NCBI GenBank assembly: GCA_964511665.1
Contig: CAZEHA010000046.1
Span: 1-26,818, forward strand
Source of the DNA: JAGOEF01 sp964511665
GTDB taxonomy: Bacteria; Bacteroidota; Bacteroidia; Bacteroidales; ML635J-15
Length of the DNA: 26,818 bases
Reading direction: 5' to 3'
In this document: one piece after another, positions 1 through 8,754 of the stretch
Layout: each line of letters opens with the position of its first letter
Numbering within the stretch: position 1 is the first letter of the stretch
The notes under the pieces: model-generated
Told to the model about the DNA's origin: nothing
Database searches by the model: none
The model's input: only the letters and a program-made list of their open reading frames with translations
Made by a program: the position numbers and the translations under genes

Positions 1-1040
1 TTAATAAGATGAAAACAGATTCGACAAATATTGAGTTTTTGTCGGTCAATAATGAAAAGAAATATATTATTGTTTATATCGCTGGTTACACACATGCCAC
101 TATCGAATCTTCCGTAAGTTATTTGCTGGTAAAACGATGTGTTACCATTTTCATCTGTTTTTACCAAAAGAACATGAGAGGATACGTCCGGTTCATAAAT
201 AATATATGTCCCGACGATTACCAAATTTCCATCGCAACTAACAGAAATGTCTTTGAATGTATTATAATCAACATCTGTCCATTCTTTTAAATAAATTAAC
301 TCTCCATCCTGGTTTAGCTTAACAATAAAACCACGTTGTGGAGCGTAGCCATTTGTATATATCGTATCTTCAAGTATTGGCTGAACAGCCCGGCCCACGG
401 CCACGTAATCGCCATCGGCGGTTTCGGCCACCGATTCGAGCACAATGGTGTTTTGTATTTTATGCAGCCTCCAGGTCCAGAGCGTATCGCCGTTCATATC
501 GGTTTTTACTACCAGCGGATTGGCGAACGAACTGTCTGCAACCCCTCCAACAGCAACTATGCAATTATCTTCAGTGAATAAGCCGTCGTATAACCTTACA
601 GTAGATAATTGTCCCATATCGTAATGAAACGCGTATTGCCTCGACCAGAGCGTATCTCCAAGACTATTGTACATTACTATGGCCCCGCTTTTATGCCAGT
701 CGGGGTTATCCTGTGATATGCCAATGCCTACATAATTCCCAGACTTGGTAATATCAACAGCCCACAAATCACAACGAACAGAAGGGGTGACCTGATATTT
801 ATACCATTCGAGATTCCCCAGTGAATCTGTTTTAAACAACAAAAACCTTTCATCGAACATGGTAAACCCGATTGCTCCAGCACATATATATCCCCCGTCG
901 GGGGTTTGTTTAAAATCTTTCAAGTAGCTGCCCTGGTTATCGAAGCAATATTGCTTATCGAACACAATGCTTTGCTGGCAAAAAGCGTTTGTGGTGATGC
1001 AGTTAATTGCAATAAGTACGATTAAATTCAGGTGTTTCAT
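1..1040 (-). CDS. Secreted repeat (beta-propeller-like) protein, 3' end cut by the window
   Basis: The frame is open from ATG (complement of 1038-1040) to base 1, about 346 codons, with no stop, so the C-terminus lies outside the window. The N-terminus MKHLNLIVLIAINCITTNAFCQ is a clear signal peptide. The mature part repeats the pattern 'xKTDxxGxxxW' (KTDSLGNLEW, KTDMNGDTLWTW, KLNQDGELIY, KTDENGNTSF) alternating with 'xTxDGxYxxxG' (TPDGGYICAG, TADGDYVAVG, SCDGNLVIVG). This repeat type is common in exported Bacteroidota proteins that usually end in a T9SS sorting domain; whether this one does cannot be seen. Probably exported and surface-exposed or secreted. The last ~20 visible residues (FIIDRQKLNICRICFHLI) fit the repeat poorly, so a frameshift near the edge is possible. 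No specific function can be assigned. Confidence 0.8.
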   Translation of the reverse strand, partial: MKHLNLIVLIAINCITTNAFCQQSIVFDKQYCFDNQGSYLKDFKQTPDGGYICAGAIGFTMFDERFLLFKTDSLGNLEWYKYQVTPSVRCDLWAVDITKSGNYVGIGISQDNPDWHKSGAIVMYNSLGDTLWSRQYAFHYDMGQLSTVRLYDGLFTEDNCIVAVGGVADSSFANPLVVKTDMNGDTLWTWRLHKIQNTIVLESVAETADGDYVAVGRAVQPILEDTIYTNGYAPQRGFIVKLNQDGELIYLKEWTDVDYNTFKDISVSCDGNLVIVGTYIIYEPDVSSHVLLVKTDENGNTSFYQQITYGRFDSGMCVTSDINNNIFLFIIDRQKLNICRICFHLI

Positions 1041-1778
1041 GTCTTTTATGGTTTAATGTTCAAGATATTTACAAACGAAAAAAACTTAAGAATTGATATG
1101 ACTTCACAAAGCGTGTATGCAATTTGAAGCAACGCGGGCTTGAAAAATTGCATTTCAAGTTTTGTATAACTTGGCAGTATTGTAGTGGCAGTGTTCATTT
1201 AAAAGCTCTGTTTCATTCTATTGCCAAAAATATCAAAATATATACCTACAGCCCCCCCCTTGTCAGCAAATAAGCAAAAATTCATACTAATGGCTTTGCA
1301 ATGTACAAAAGTAAACAGTCAAAAGCAAATTTATTTTTATGAGTTTTGTCACATTTGTATAGTTGATGTAATGGAACAACGAAATAGTAAGAGATTCAAC
1401 CCATGTTAAGTTTTTTGATACAAAGCAGATCCGAGGCACTCGGAGCGAGCTTTTGCATTGTTCATTATGAAGTTTTCAGTAGTACGATTACAAATTGGGG
1501 AATACACGAAACAGAATACAGAAGGGGTTTTTCGTTCGGAGAGAGAAATCTGCTGTTTTCGAGAAAAATTGAATATGCCAGACCGAGGAGAATGTTGTTC
1601 AATTGCCGGTCGCCCCTTCTGTCTTCTGAATTCTGACTCCTGTCTTCTGTATACTGTATTCTGTCTTCCTCGTTATGTCATTATACTTTATTATTCTAAG
1701 AATTAGCTTTCAAAATAATCCGGAAGTTGAGCTAAGTTGCAGTGATTTTACTATCAGCCAATTAGGCCTTAAAACCGT
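1041..1778. other. 738-base gap between two minus-strand genes, no convincing gene
   Basis: Short open frames occur (1221-1409, 1403-1636, 1458-1706), but none has family-like sequence and they overlap one another in different frames. The gap holds a small inverted repeat CAAGTT/AACTTG at 1156-1173, an inverted repeat CCGAG-gca-CTCGG at 1431-1443, and the repeat patch at 1511-1672 listed separately. I see no clear terminator after the ROK gene and no good -7 box for the truncated gene at 1-1040. Confidence 0.6.
1511..1672. repeat. Degenerate TTCTG/CAGAA repeat patch with inverted ends
   Basis: ACAGAATACAGAAGGGG (1511-1527) is matched on the other strand by CCCCTTCTGTCTTCTGA (1613-1629), 15 of 17 positions. 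The rightmost part, 1617-1668, is a run of imperfect TTCTGTC, TTCTGAA, TTCTGAC, CCTGTC, TTCTGTA, TACTGTA, TTCTGTC words. CTGTATTCTGT near 1654-1664 is an exact reverse complement of part of the left arm. It may be an intergenic repeat or a small non-autonomous element; I see no transposase and no clear target-site duplication. Confidence 0.45.
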
Positions 1779-2723
1779 TTACCGTTTTTCGTTCAGAGCC
1801 AGCGCTGCTGCTCCCAAAATGGCAGCATCGCTGTGGGGCAATTGCGATCGTTCGATTTTCACTTTGTTTTTATACACGTTCAGCAAGTGTTCTTCGAAGT
1901 ATTGTTTCAAAGGCAGCATCAATATGTTGCCCGAATTGGCCAACCCGCCAAATATAAAAATATGCGAGGGGCTCGAAAAAGCCACGGCATTGGCGAGTGC
2001 CATCGCCAATATATTGGCGGTAATATCGAACGCTTTCAGTGCCAGTTTGTCGCCGGCTACAGCCGCCTCGTAAATATGTTTCGATTGTAAATGTTCCTGA
2101 GTTTCTAACATCGAAACACCCGGGTTTTCGCCCAGTAGTTCTTTCATGGTAATAACAATACCCCGCACCGAGGCATACATTTCGAGGCAACCATGGCGTC
2201 CGCATCCGCAAAGGCGACCATGTGGTATTGTAATGCTGTGACCCAATTCTCCGGCCATTCCATCGTGTCCGTAAATCATCTCCCCCCCCGACACTATGCC
2301 CGAACCAACACCGGTGCCCAGAGTAATATAAATAAAATGCTCGAGACCTTTGGCCCCGCCAAACATCATTTCGCCCAGAGCCGCGGCATTGGCATCGTTG
2401 GTAACAATGGCATTAAGCCCGCTTTGTTCGCTAAACAGACGCGATAGCTCAATGCGCCCTTTCCAGGGTAAATTGGGAGCATTTTCGATGCAGCCGTTGT
2501 AGTAATTGCCATTGGGGGCACCAATTCCAAGCCCCGAGATGGGTTTACCTTCGGCTATTCTTTTTGTTTCGTTCCACACTGCAGTAACAAAATCTTCGGG
2601 CGATGCAAAGGCATCGGTGCGCAACGAGCTTTGAGCTACTATGTTGCCATTGCTGTTGACCAAACCGAGTTTTGTTCCGGTGCCGCCAATATCGATGCCG
2701 GCGGTATATGTTGTGTTATCCAT
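1779..2723 (-). CDS. ROK-family sugar kinase (glucokinase-like)
   Basis: A 314-residue cytoplasmic kinase that phosphorylates a hexose or amino-sugar with ATP. Seen: the phosphate-binding DIGGTGTK at residues 11-18, catalytic Asp in TNDANAAALGE (108-118), the second glycine loop LGTGVGSGIV (135-144), GELGH (158-162), and the ROK zinc site with H162 and C172/C174/C179 in LCGCGRHGCLE. Full length for the family. It is the last gene of the minus-strand run, 27 bases after the sugar permease, so it probably phosphorylates the sugar that permease imports. Sequence alone does not separate glucose, fructose, mannose or N-acetylglucosamine as the substrate. There is no N-terminal DNA-binding domain, so it is a kinase and not a ROK repressor. 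Confidence 0.92.
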   Translation of the reverse strand: MDNTTYTAGIDIGGTGTKLGLVNSNGNIVAQSSLRTDAFASPEDFVTAVWNETKRIAEGKPISGLGIGAPNGNYYNGCIENAPNLPWKGRIELSRLFSEQSGLNAIVTNDANAAALGEMMFGGAKGLEHFIYITLGTGVGSGIVSGGEMIYGHDGMAGELGHSITIPHGRLCGCGRHGCLEMYASVRGIVITMKELLGENPGVSMLETQEHLQSKHIYEAAVAGDKLALKAFDITANILAMALANAVAFSSPSHIFIFGGLANSGNILMLPLKQYFEEHLLNVYKNKVKIERSQLPHSDAAILGAAALALNEKR

Positions 2724-2750
2724 ATTGTTACGTTTTTATTTGTAAGTGCT

Positions 2751-4187
2751 TTACAGTTTTACCAATTTTTCTGGTGTGTGTTGCCTGCTTCCCCTTACTC
2801 CGAACCACATCAAATATATGTATGCCACGAGTGGCACAAATAAGGCTTGCTGATAACCCCCAATCGAGTCGGCAACAAGTCCGGTAAGCCAAGGGAGTAT
2901 AGCACCACCCAGTATCATCATTACCAGTAGCGACGAGCCCTGACTGGTATATTTACCCAGTCCTTTAATGGCAAGGGTAAAAATGTTCGACCACATAATA
3001 GAGTTGAACAGGCCAATACCGAGAATGCTCCACATGGCCAGACTAGAGTGCGAAAACATACTTATAATAAGTAATATGCCGGCTATCGCGGCAAAGATGC
3101 TTAGCGTTAGGCCGGGTTTGCTTCTTCCCAAGCCGAAAGCAATAAGGTTGAGCAGCAAGTAGCCAAAGTAGGGTAAAAAAAGCGAAAGGGGTTTCCCGCT
3201 TTCGAGAAAAATTGCAGTGTAAATCAACGCAAAGCCTAGAGTGGCTATTGCCAGCATAGTTGCCAGCGTCGATACTGTGATTTTGTCTTTCGCGAAAGCA
3301 TAGGCACCCATAAAACGGCCTATCATCAAACCTCCCCAGTAAAGTGCCAAATACGATTTGGCTTCCATTTCGGCCATGCCTTTCAGCTCGTGCAGATAAT
3401 TAATCATGATACTTCCCACGCTTACCTCACCACCCACATAAAAGAAAATAGCAAACATCCCAAAAAGCAGATGACGATGGCGCAATGCTCCCAGGCCTTT
3501 TTCCACATGAGTGCTGTCAGAAAACTGAGGTAATTTTATGAAAATGAAAACAAGAGCAATCACCACAAATATTAAGGTGAAAAACAAATACGGAATTTGC
3601 ACTCCCATAGCCGATACCGTGCTTCCGTCGGCAAGGCTTATGGGGTTTCCCTCGGCATTTAGTAATGCAAGACCTTTCCCTGCAAAGAGATGAAAAACAA
3701 GGTACCCGCCAACGATGGGTGCTATTGTTGTTCCAAAGGAATTGAATCCTTGCGCAAGATTGAGGCGGCCCGATGCTGATTTCTCGTCACCAAGAATGGC
3801 CACGTATGGATTGGCTGCAATTTGCAATAGGGTAAAGCCCAGCCCTAACACAAAGAGCGCTGCCAGAAACAACTCATAAATACGCAATCCGGCCGCCGGG
3901 TAGAGCATGCCTGTTCCAAGGGCCGAAATAATCAAGCCGGCAACAATCCCATTTTTATATCCGATTTTCTGTATCGGATCGCCGCTGGTTGTTGAAACAA
4001 TAAAATATATGAGAGAGCCAAAGAAATATGCACTGAAAAATGCCATCTGTATTAGCATGCTTTGTGCCCGTGAAAGTTCAAAAACTGCCTTAACAAAAGG
4101 AATAAGAATGTCGTTCATGCAGGTAATAAATCCCCACATAAAAAACAATACCGTTACAATAGCAAATGCAGGGCGGTACGATTTCAT
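2751..4187 (-). CDS. FHS-family MFS sugar permease (FucP/GluP/NagP-like)
   Basis: A 478-residue inner-membrane protein with about twelve hydrophobic segments. It is expected to import a monosaccharide by proton or sodium symport. The first helix region GFITCMNDILIPFVKAVFEL and the following FFSAYFFGSLIYF match the fucose/glucose-galactose/N-acetylglucosamine permease group (FHS family). The Asn-Asp pair early in helix 1 corresponds to the place where FucP carries a functional Asp. QIAANPYVAILG and LNLAQGFNSFGTTIAPIVGG are typical of the family. It starts 13 bases after the glycosyltransferase stop and ends 27 bases before the ROK kinase, giving a permease-kinase pair. The specific sugar is not decided by sequence. 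Confidence 0.92.
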   Translation of the reverse strand: MKSYRPAFAIVTVLFFMWGFITCMNDILIPFVKAVFELSRAQSMLIQMAFFSAYFFGSLIYFIVSTTSGDPIQKIGYKNGIVAGLIISALGTGMLYPAAGLRIYELFLAALFVLGLGFTLLQIAANPYVAILGDEKSASGRLNLAQGFNSFGTTIAPIVGGYLVFHLFAGKGLALLNAEGNPISLADGSTVSAMGVQIPYLFFTLIFVVIALVFIFIKLPQFSDSTHVEKGLGALRHRHLLFGMFAIFFYVGGEVSVGSIMINYLHELKGMAEMEAKSYLALYWGGLMIGRFMGAYAFAKDKITVSTLATMLAIATLGFALIYTAIFLESGKPLSLFLPYFGYLLLNLIAFGLGRSKPGLTLSIFAAIAGILLIISMFSHSSLAMWSILGIGLFNSIMWSNIFTLAIKGLGKYTSQGSSLLVMMILGGAILPWLTGLVADSIGGYQQALFVPLVAYIYLMWFGVRGSRQHTPEKLVKL

Positions 4188-4200
4188 AGGCTTTGGTTTT

Positions 4201-5496
4201 TTAGTGTGTTATTTGATTGAGAAATGAGGCAAGGCGTTTTACCTGATTTTTAACCGAATAGGTGCTAATATCGTAGTTGGGAAGAGTGTTTTCGGCTTTC
4301 AAGTATTTTTCGAACAATTCGCTAATATAGGTCTTAATGCCTTCGTAGTTATTGTATTCATAGCTTTTCCCCGAAAGAGTTTCGGCAACAATGTTACTGC
4401 TGTCGCTACCGTCGGGACCCAGGCAAAGAATGGGTCGTCGCGCTTTCATGTTTTCGAAGAGCTTGCCGGGAATGCGCCCTTTGGCATTATCGGCTATGTT
4501 AAGGGGTAGCAATAATACATGAGCTTGAAGCGTAAGGGTTATGGCATCGGGGAAACTCATTTTTCCATGAGCAATGTAATTGGCTTGCAAGCCTAAATCA
4601 ACAATGCGTTTTGCGATGCTGTAATCAACGGTTCCGGCTAGTTCTAAGCGCATTTTTTGGCGGAAAACAGGGTTCTCGTTGCACAAGTCGGCAAGCACTT
4701 TTAGAAAAGTTTCCGGAAAACGATCGTAACCCAACTGGCCTGCATGAACAATGCTGAAATATTCGCTGTATGGTATTTCTTTCTCCGGAAAATCGTCGTC
4801 GTCGTAACCCCAGTATATAGGATCAACATTTTTTGCCCCTATTGATTCTAAATCGCGTGCCCATGTGGGGCTGGCAATGGTAATTTTTTTTGCAGTACAA
4901 AAGCTTTCCTGCTCCAGGCGCTTGTGTTTGCGGTCGGCGCATTTGCCAATATACAACATATTGTAGTAATCGACCTGTGTCCAAGGGTCCTGAAAATCGG
5001 CTAACCAAGGTATGCCCAGCGCCTGCGAGAGTCTTAGTGCTATCACTGTGTTGGTGTGCGGAGGGCCGTCGGTGAGCAGTGCATCAATTTGATTCTCTTG
5101 GCAGTATTTTTTTAGTCGCTTTACCGAAGGCCTTATCCACAGCATGCGTGCATCGGGCACAAACAAATTGCCCCGTATCCAAATACCGACTTTGTCGATG
5201 AGGCTGCGCTTGCGATCGCGCACATATACCGGGTTGGTGGTTTCGGCTTTTTTGCGCCCGCTCAGCAGTCGGAAGGCTCCAAATGGCTCTATTATTGGTG
5301 CTTTGATAACTTCGAGATCGGGATTTATATGCCTGAAATTGGTTTCATCGGTATATTCGTAGCGGGCATTTGAAGGTGCATACACCACCGGTTGCCATCC
5401 ATATAAAGGTAGATATTTGGCGAATTTCAGGCAGCGATGTACCCCGATACCTCCGGCAGGAGGCCAATAATAGCTTATGATGAGTACTTTTTTCAT
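4201..5496 (-). CDS. GT4-type glycosyltransferase (GT-B fold)
   Basis: 431 residues. The N-terminus MKKVLIISYYWPPAGGIG, followed by VHRCLKFAKYLP, is the typical first Rossmann strand and acceptor loop of group 1/GT4 enzymes. LADFQDPWTQVDY in the middle and IPGKLFENMKARRPILCLG with E/N-rich following residues (about 345-375) form the sugar-nucleotide-binding half. No signal peptide or membrane helix is visible, so it acts in the cytoplasm or at the inner-membrane face. Its ATG overlaps the TAA of the upstream lipoprotein gene by one base (TAATG), which suggests translational coupling. The donor and acceptor are unknown. No other polysaccharide genes (flippase, polymerase) are nearby, so it is an isolated transferase and not part of a visible surface-polysaccharide cluster. 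Confidence 0.9.
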   Translation of the reverse strand: MKKVLIISYYWPPAGGIGVHRCLKFAKYLPLYGWQPVVYAPSNARYEYTDETNFRHINPDLEVIKAPIIEPFGAFRLLSGRKKAETTNPVYVRDRKRSLIDKVGIWIRGNLFVPDARMLWIRPSVKRLKKYCQENQIDALLTDGPPHTNTVIALRLSQALGIPWLADFQDPWTQVDYYNMLYIGKCADRKHKRLEQESFCTAKKITIASPTWARDLESIGAKNVDPIYWGYDDDDFPEKEIPYSEYFSIVHAGQLGYDRFPETFLKVLADLCNENPVFRQKMRLELAGTVDYSIAKRIVDLGLQANYIAHGKMSFPDAITLTLQAHVLLLPLNIADNAKGRIPGKLFENMKARRPILCLGPDGSDSSNIVAETLSGKSYEYNNYEGIKTYISELFEKYLKAENTLPNYDISTYSVKNQVKRLASFLNQITH

Positions 5497-7181
5497 TATT
5501 TATTACCACTATCGAAAGGAACTGCCCATTCCAGCTCGTGTTGCCAATTGCTGCGAATTTCGTATTCGCCTGTGTAATAGAACACCGGTTCGGGTTGTTG
5601 CAAAGCATCGAGATTGCCCGTATCCCAGTAGCCGTTGTTGTTTACATCATGTGTGATGCGTATGCTGTAACGCCCGGCAATAATATTCATGAACTCGATG
5701 CGGTTGTTGGTAATTAACGATTTGTATTTAACCTTGTCTTGTTGCAGTAATTCGGCAAAGGCGGGTTCATCGCTACCTGTTAGTATCAGTATTAAACTGC
5801 CATAATCGCTTAAGCGCCGTACAGTAAATGGAATACTGTCGGTCATAGTGCTGCGGCCATAGTAATCGGTGAAAGCACCTTCTTCGGCTATCAGCCTGCA
5901 GGCCGTGCCCCCGTCGATATCGGCCGTTAACAGCACCACACAAGGGTTATTAGAGATTTGCATTTCAAACACAATGCTGTCGTTGTAGTTCTTGTCTTCG
6001 AACAAACCGATTTTGCCGGTTTCGATGCCGGCAATGGGATGCGAAAACCGAATGGCATATGGTTCATACAGTTCTTTTTGCTTTTGCGATGATTTTGTGA
6101 AAGGCAATAATGAAGCAGTCGTTTTTTTAACAGCAATAAGTGTGTCGTACACTATACTATCGTGCCGGTAGCTTTCGTAATATTTAACAAAAACACTCAC
6201 GGTGTCGCGAAGTATGTCGTTTTCATTGAGCAGCCAGATAGTAAGGGTATCGGCATTTTCGCTGAGCTGCGACAGATAATCTCCATAATTATCAATACTG
6301 TATTCAGGTGTTATGCGATTGGGCAGGTTGAATACCAATCTCATATATTGGGGTTCGCTGCGTTCAACATTGGTAATGTATTGCTTTTTATGGTCTTCGG
6401 TAAAAAGGTGCAAGCGAACATCGGTGGGAAAATATTGAGTTACACTTCTTGCACTGTCGGCTATTATGTTAACACCGGGCTGTATCAGGCTATCGTAAAA
6501 AGCAAGCGGCTCCGATGGCTGATCGAAATAGTAATTATAGTTGGCATCTTTCAGTGCAAATATCGAATAACTTCCTTGTGCCAAATTATTCAGCGAGAAC
6601 TTACCATCTTTGTTGGTAATGCTGAGGTATTGCGGCAATTCTGATCGAAACAAATTTGCTTCGTGGCTGTTATACAGCGACACCACTGCTCCTTCGACCG
6701 GTTTCAGACTGAGGGCATCAACAAGGGTGCCACTTACTTGCAGCGAGTCGATATGGTCGCCGGTGGAAAAACTAAACACAAAACCGTTTAACTGATTGCC
6801 CTCGTTCACATCAACAATGGCGTTCCCAAAATTCAGTTGATAGGTTTTGTTGGGCAACAAACTCTCGGGTTTTAGTTTAATAACTACTTTTTTACCCGAA
6901 ACGCTCACCTCAGGCTTTGGATTTATGGGGGGAGAAACAATAAGTTGATTACTGATGTCTTTCAGGCTTATATATTCGTTGAACCTGATTTCGATTTTGT
7001 GCGCGTTGAAGTTTATCGAGCCATTGGCCGGTATGCATTCCAATACTATTGGACCTTCCCTGTCGATAGGCCCGCCACCCAGGCTGCCCATTTTGGCACA
7101 CGATATGATGAGCAACAACAGAAAAAGGTAATAAAAAATGTGAGTTTTTGTTCTCAATGTTTTTATTTTTGTTGCAAACAT
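5496..7181 (-). CDS. Lipoprotein with N-terminal Big_5-type Ig-like domain
   Basis: 561 residues. A positively charged start and hydrophobic stretch lead to the lipobox IISC with C28 as the predicted lipidated cysteine, so it should sit on the periplasmic or outer membrane. The following MGSLGGGPIDREGP and IEIRFNEYISL, IKLKPESLLPNKTYQLNFG (about 40-140) match the SbsA-like Ig domain (Big_5) found at the start of a conserved Bacteroidota lipoprotein. About 150-235 resembles a carboxypeptidase-regulatory beta-sandwich (VSGTLVDA...GAVVSLYN...TNKDGKFSLNNLAQGSYSIFAL). A second such segment with DVNNNGYWDTG lies near the C-terminus. Function unknown. First gene of the minus-strand run; start chosen because it gives a complete signal peptide and lipobox. 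Confidence 0.87.
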   Translation of the reverse strand: MFATKIKTLRTKTHIFYYLFLLLLIISCAKMGSLGGGPIDREGPIVLECIPANGSINFNAHKIEIRFNEYISLKDISNQLIVSPPINPKPEVSVSGKKVVIKLKPESLLPNKTYQLNFGNAIVDVNEGNQLNGFVFSFSTGDHIDSLQVSGTLVDALSLKPVEGAVVSLYNSHEANLFRSELPQYLSITNKDGKFSLNNLAQGSYSIFALKDANYNYYFDQPSEPLAFYDSLIQPGVNIIADSARSVTQYFPTDVRLHLFTEDHKKQYITNVERSEPQYMRLVFNLPNRITPEYSIDNYGDYLSQLSENADTLTIWLLNENDILRDTVSVFVKYYESYRHDSIVYDTLIAVKKTTASLLPFTKSSQKQKELYEPYAIRFSHPIAGIETGKIGLFEDKNYNDSIVFEMQISNNPCVVLLTADIDGGTACRLIAEEGAFTDYYGRSTMTDSIPFTVRRLSDYGSLILILTGSDEPAFAELLQQDKVKYKSLITNNRIEFMNIIAGRYSIRITHDVNNNGYWDTGNLDALQQPEPVFYYTGEYEIRSNWQHELEWAVPFDSGNK

Positions 7182-7284
7182 ACAAAGAAAGCCCGAATAT
7201 TACGAGATGTTTTCGTGGCTAAAATTGTTGCGGGTTGCGAAATAAACAGCAGGGTTTGGGTGTTAATGTATTATAATACTACAC
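7182..7284. promoter_or_regulatory. Divergent intergenic region with a 12-base palindrome
   Basis: These 103 bases separate the divergent lipoprotein operon and thioredoxin-fold gene and must hold at least one promoter in each direction. GTATTATAATAC at 7268-7279 is a perfect palindrome that ends 5 bases before the plus-strand ATG. I do not find a convincing TAnnTTTG box with a properly spaced upstream TTG for either gene. Confidence 0.4.
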
Positions 7285-8697
7285 ATGATGAAGAATGTAT
7301 TCATATTGGGGTTTGTGTTGATGATAGGCCTGTCTTCGGCCGAGGGAATGAATCGTATCGAAGGGACTGCCAAGGGTTACGAAGGCAACGAGCTGGTTTT
7401 TTATACGTACTCCGATCGCATTAGTTTGTTGAAAAAGGAGTTGTTTCGGTTTACAGTGGGCAGCGATGGAAGATTTTCGGTGCAGTGTGATGTGAAGCAC
7501 GTAAGCTATGTTTTTTCGGAAACAGGTGTTTATCATATGTATTTTTATATTGAACCCGGTTCTAATTACGATATTCTAATACCCGAACGGCTCGATAAAA
7601 CTCCGGCACAAGAATTAAATCCATATTTTGCGCCTTTGCCTGTGCATATCGGAATAAAAGGCATGAAAAAAACAGACCTGAATTATCTCGTTCTCGATTT
7701 TGACTATTGGTACAATCAATATGTTGATGAATCGTTGTTCGAATTATATACCATGGGCTCTGGTTCAGATGTCGATACTTTTATAAATGAAATTGATGCT
7801 CATTTTTCGTATGATGCCAATAAGTGGTTTAAGGCCTATCGAAAATATAAATATGCCGGCTTGCGATATATTGCTTATCAACGTAACCGCCCCGAAATTG
7901 CCTTCAGAAACTACACCCACGACTCGGTGATGTACGATTGCCCGGCCTATATGGAATTGTTTAATGAATTGTATAAGAACTTTTTCGACAACCTGCTTAG
8001 CGACCCTGTGCTTGGCGAAATGCTTGGTGCCCGACTGTTTTACGAAGTACACTATGGTCACAGCATCAGTAATATTAAAAAGTTGTTTTCGGTGATGATG
8101 GAACTAAAAAGCAATCAGTTCCGCGAATTGGTTATTCTAAAGGGAATTCACGATGCTTTTTACAATGTAAACTATGCATGGGCTCCTTTATTGCTAACAC
8201 TCGATTCGCTGTGTATTGTTACACAATATCCCGAACACAAAATTATAGGGCAGAACATTGCCGACAAAGTGCTGAGTATGACAGCCGGAACAGTGGCTCC
8301 ACCTTTTGCTCTTCCCGATAAAAATGGCGATACGGTGAAACTGGCTTCGTATCGCAATCAATTTGTGTATTTGAATTTTATCAATACACAGGCCTATCCG
8401 TGTCAACAGCAACTGGAACTGTTGCAAACACTTTTCCACAAACACAATCAATACTTCAAAATTGTCAGCATTGTTACCGATTCCGATGTGCTAAAAGCAA
8501 AGCTCTATATCGAAAAAAAGGCTTACTCGTGGGATTTTTTATTCACCGGTGGCGATATGCAAGTAGTCGATTTTTATAAAGTAAAAGCCTTTCCTTCATA
8601 TTTTTTGGTTGAACCCAATGGCTTATTGTTAATGTCGCCGGCCCCTGATCCATTACAAGGTTTCGAGAAAACGTTTTTTTCGATAATAAAAGACTGA
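7285..8697 (+). CDS. Periplasmic thioredoxin-fold (TlpA-like) protein lacking the first redox Cys
   Basis: 470 residues with a signal peptide ending about residue 20. The N-terminal third (25-100) looks like the small beta-domain (DUF4369-like) often found before TlpA domains in Bacteroidota. A helical middle is followed by a C-terminal thioredoxin fold starting at about 333 (GTVAPPFALPDKNGDTVKL). The expected CxxC is A370-Y-P-C373, so the nucleophilic cysteine is missing while the resolving one stays. The cis-proline is present (FPSYFL, P437). Typical members are membrane- or periplasm-located thiol reductases or peroxiredoxin-like proteins; this one cannot run an ordinary dithiol cycle. Monocistronic by position, with a convergent neighbour 57 bases downstream. 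Confidence 0.85.
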   Translation: MMKNVFILGFVLMIGLSSAEGMNRIEGTAKGYEGNELVFYTYSDRISLLKKELFRFTVGSDGRFSVQCDVKHVSYVFSETGVYHMYFYIEPGSNYDILIPERLDKTPAQELNPYFAPLPVHIGIKGMKKTDLNYLVLDFDYWYNQYVDESLFELYTMGSGSDVDTFINEIDAHFSYDANKWFKAYRKYKYAGLRYIAYQRNRPEIAFRNYTHDSVMYDCPAYMELFNELYKNFFDNLLSDPVLGEMLGARLFYEVHYGHSISNIKKLFSVMMELKSNQFRELVILKGIHDAFYNVNYAWAPLLLTLDSLCIVTQYPEHKIIGQNIADKVLSMTAGTVAPPFALPDKNGDTVKLASYRNQFVYLNFINTQAYPCQQQLELLQTLFHKHNQYFKIVSIVTDSDVLKAKLYIEKKAYSWDFLFTGGDMQVVDFYKVKAFPSYFLVEPNGLLLMSPAPDPLQGFEKTFFSIIKD

Positions 8698-8754
8698 TAA
8701 GCCACTGGTAATTGTTGAATTACTATGCGTCACACTACTTAAATGCGTTATTGT

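Noticed and set aside
1..60. A true C-terminus or stop codon of the first gene inside the window
   Set aside because: The correct frame (start at 1040) has no stop down to base 1; stops at 1-3 and 46-48 are in another frame.
1221..1706. Three short plus-strand open frames as genes
   Set aside because: They overlap one another in different frames, cross the repeat patch, and show no signal peptide, domain or coding-like composition.
7175..7182. TATGTTTG on the minus strand as a -7 box of the lipoprotein operon
   Set aside because: It overlaps the start codon itself; transcription from it would remove the signal peptide, and no TTG is at the -33 distance.
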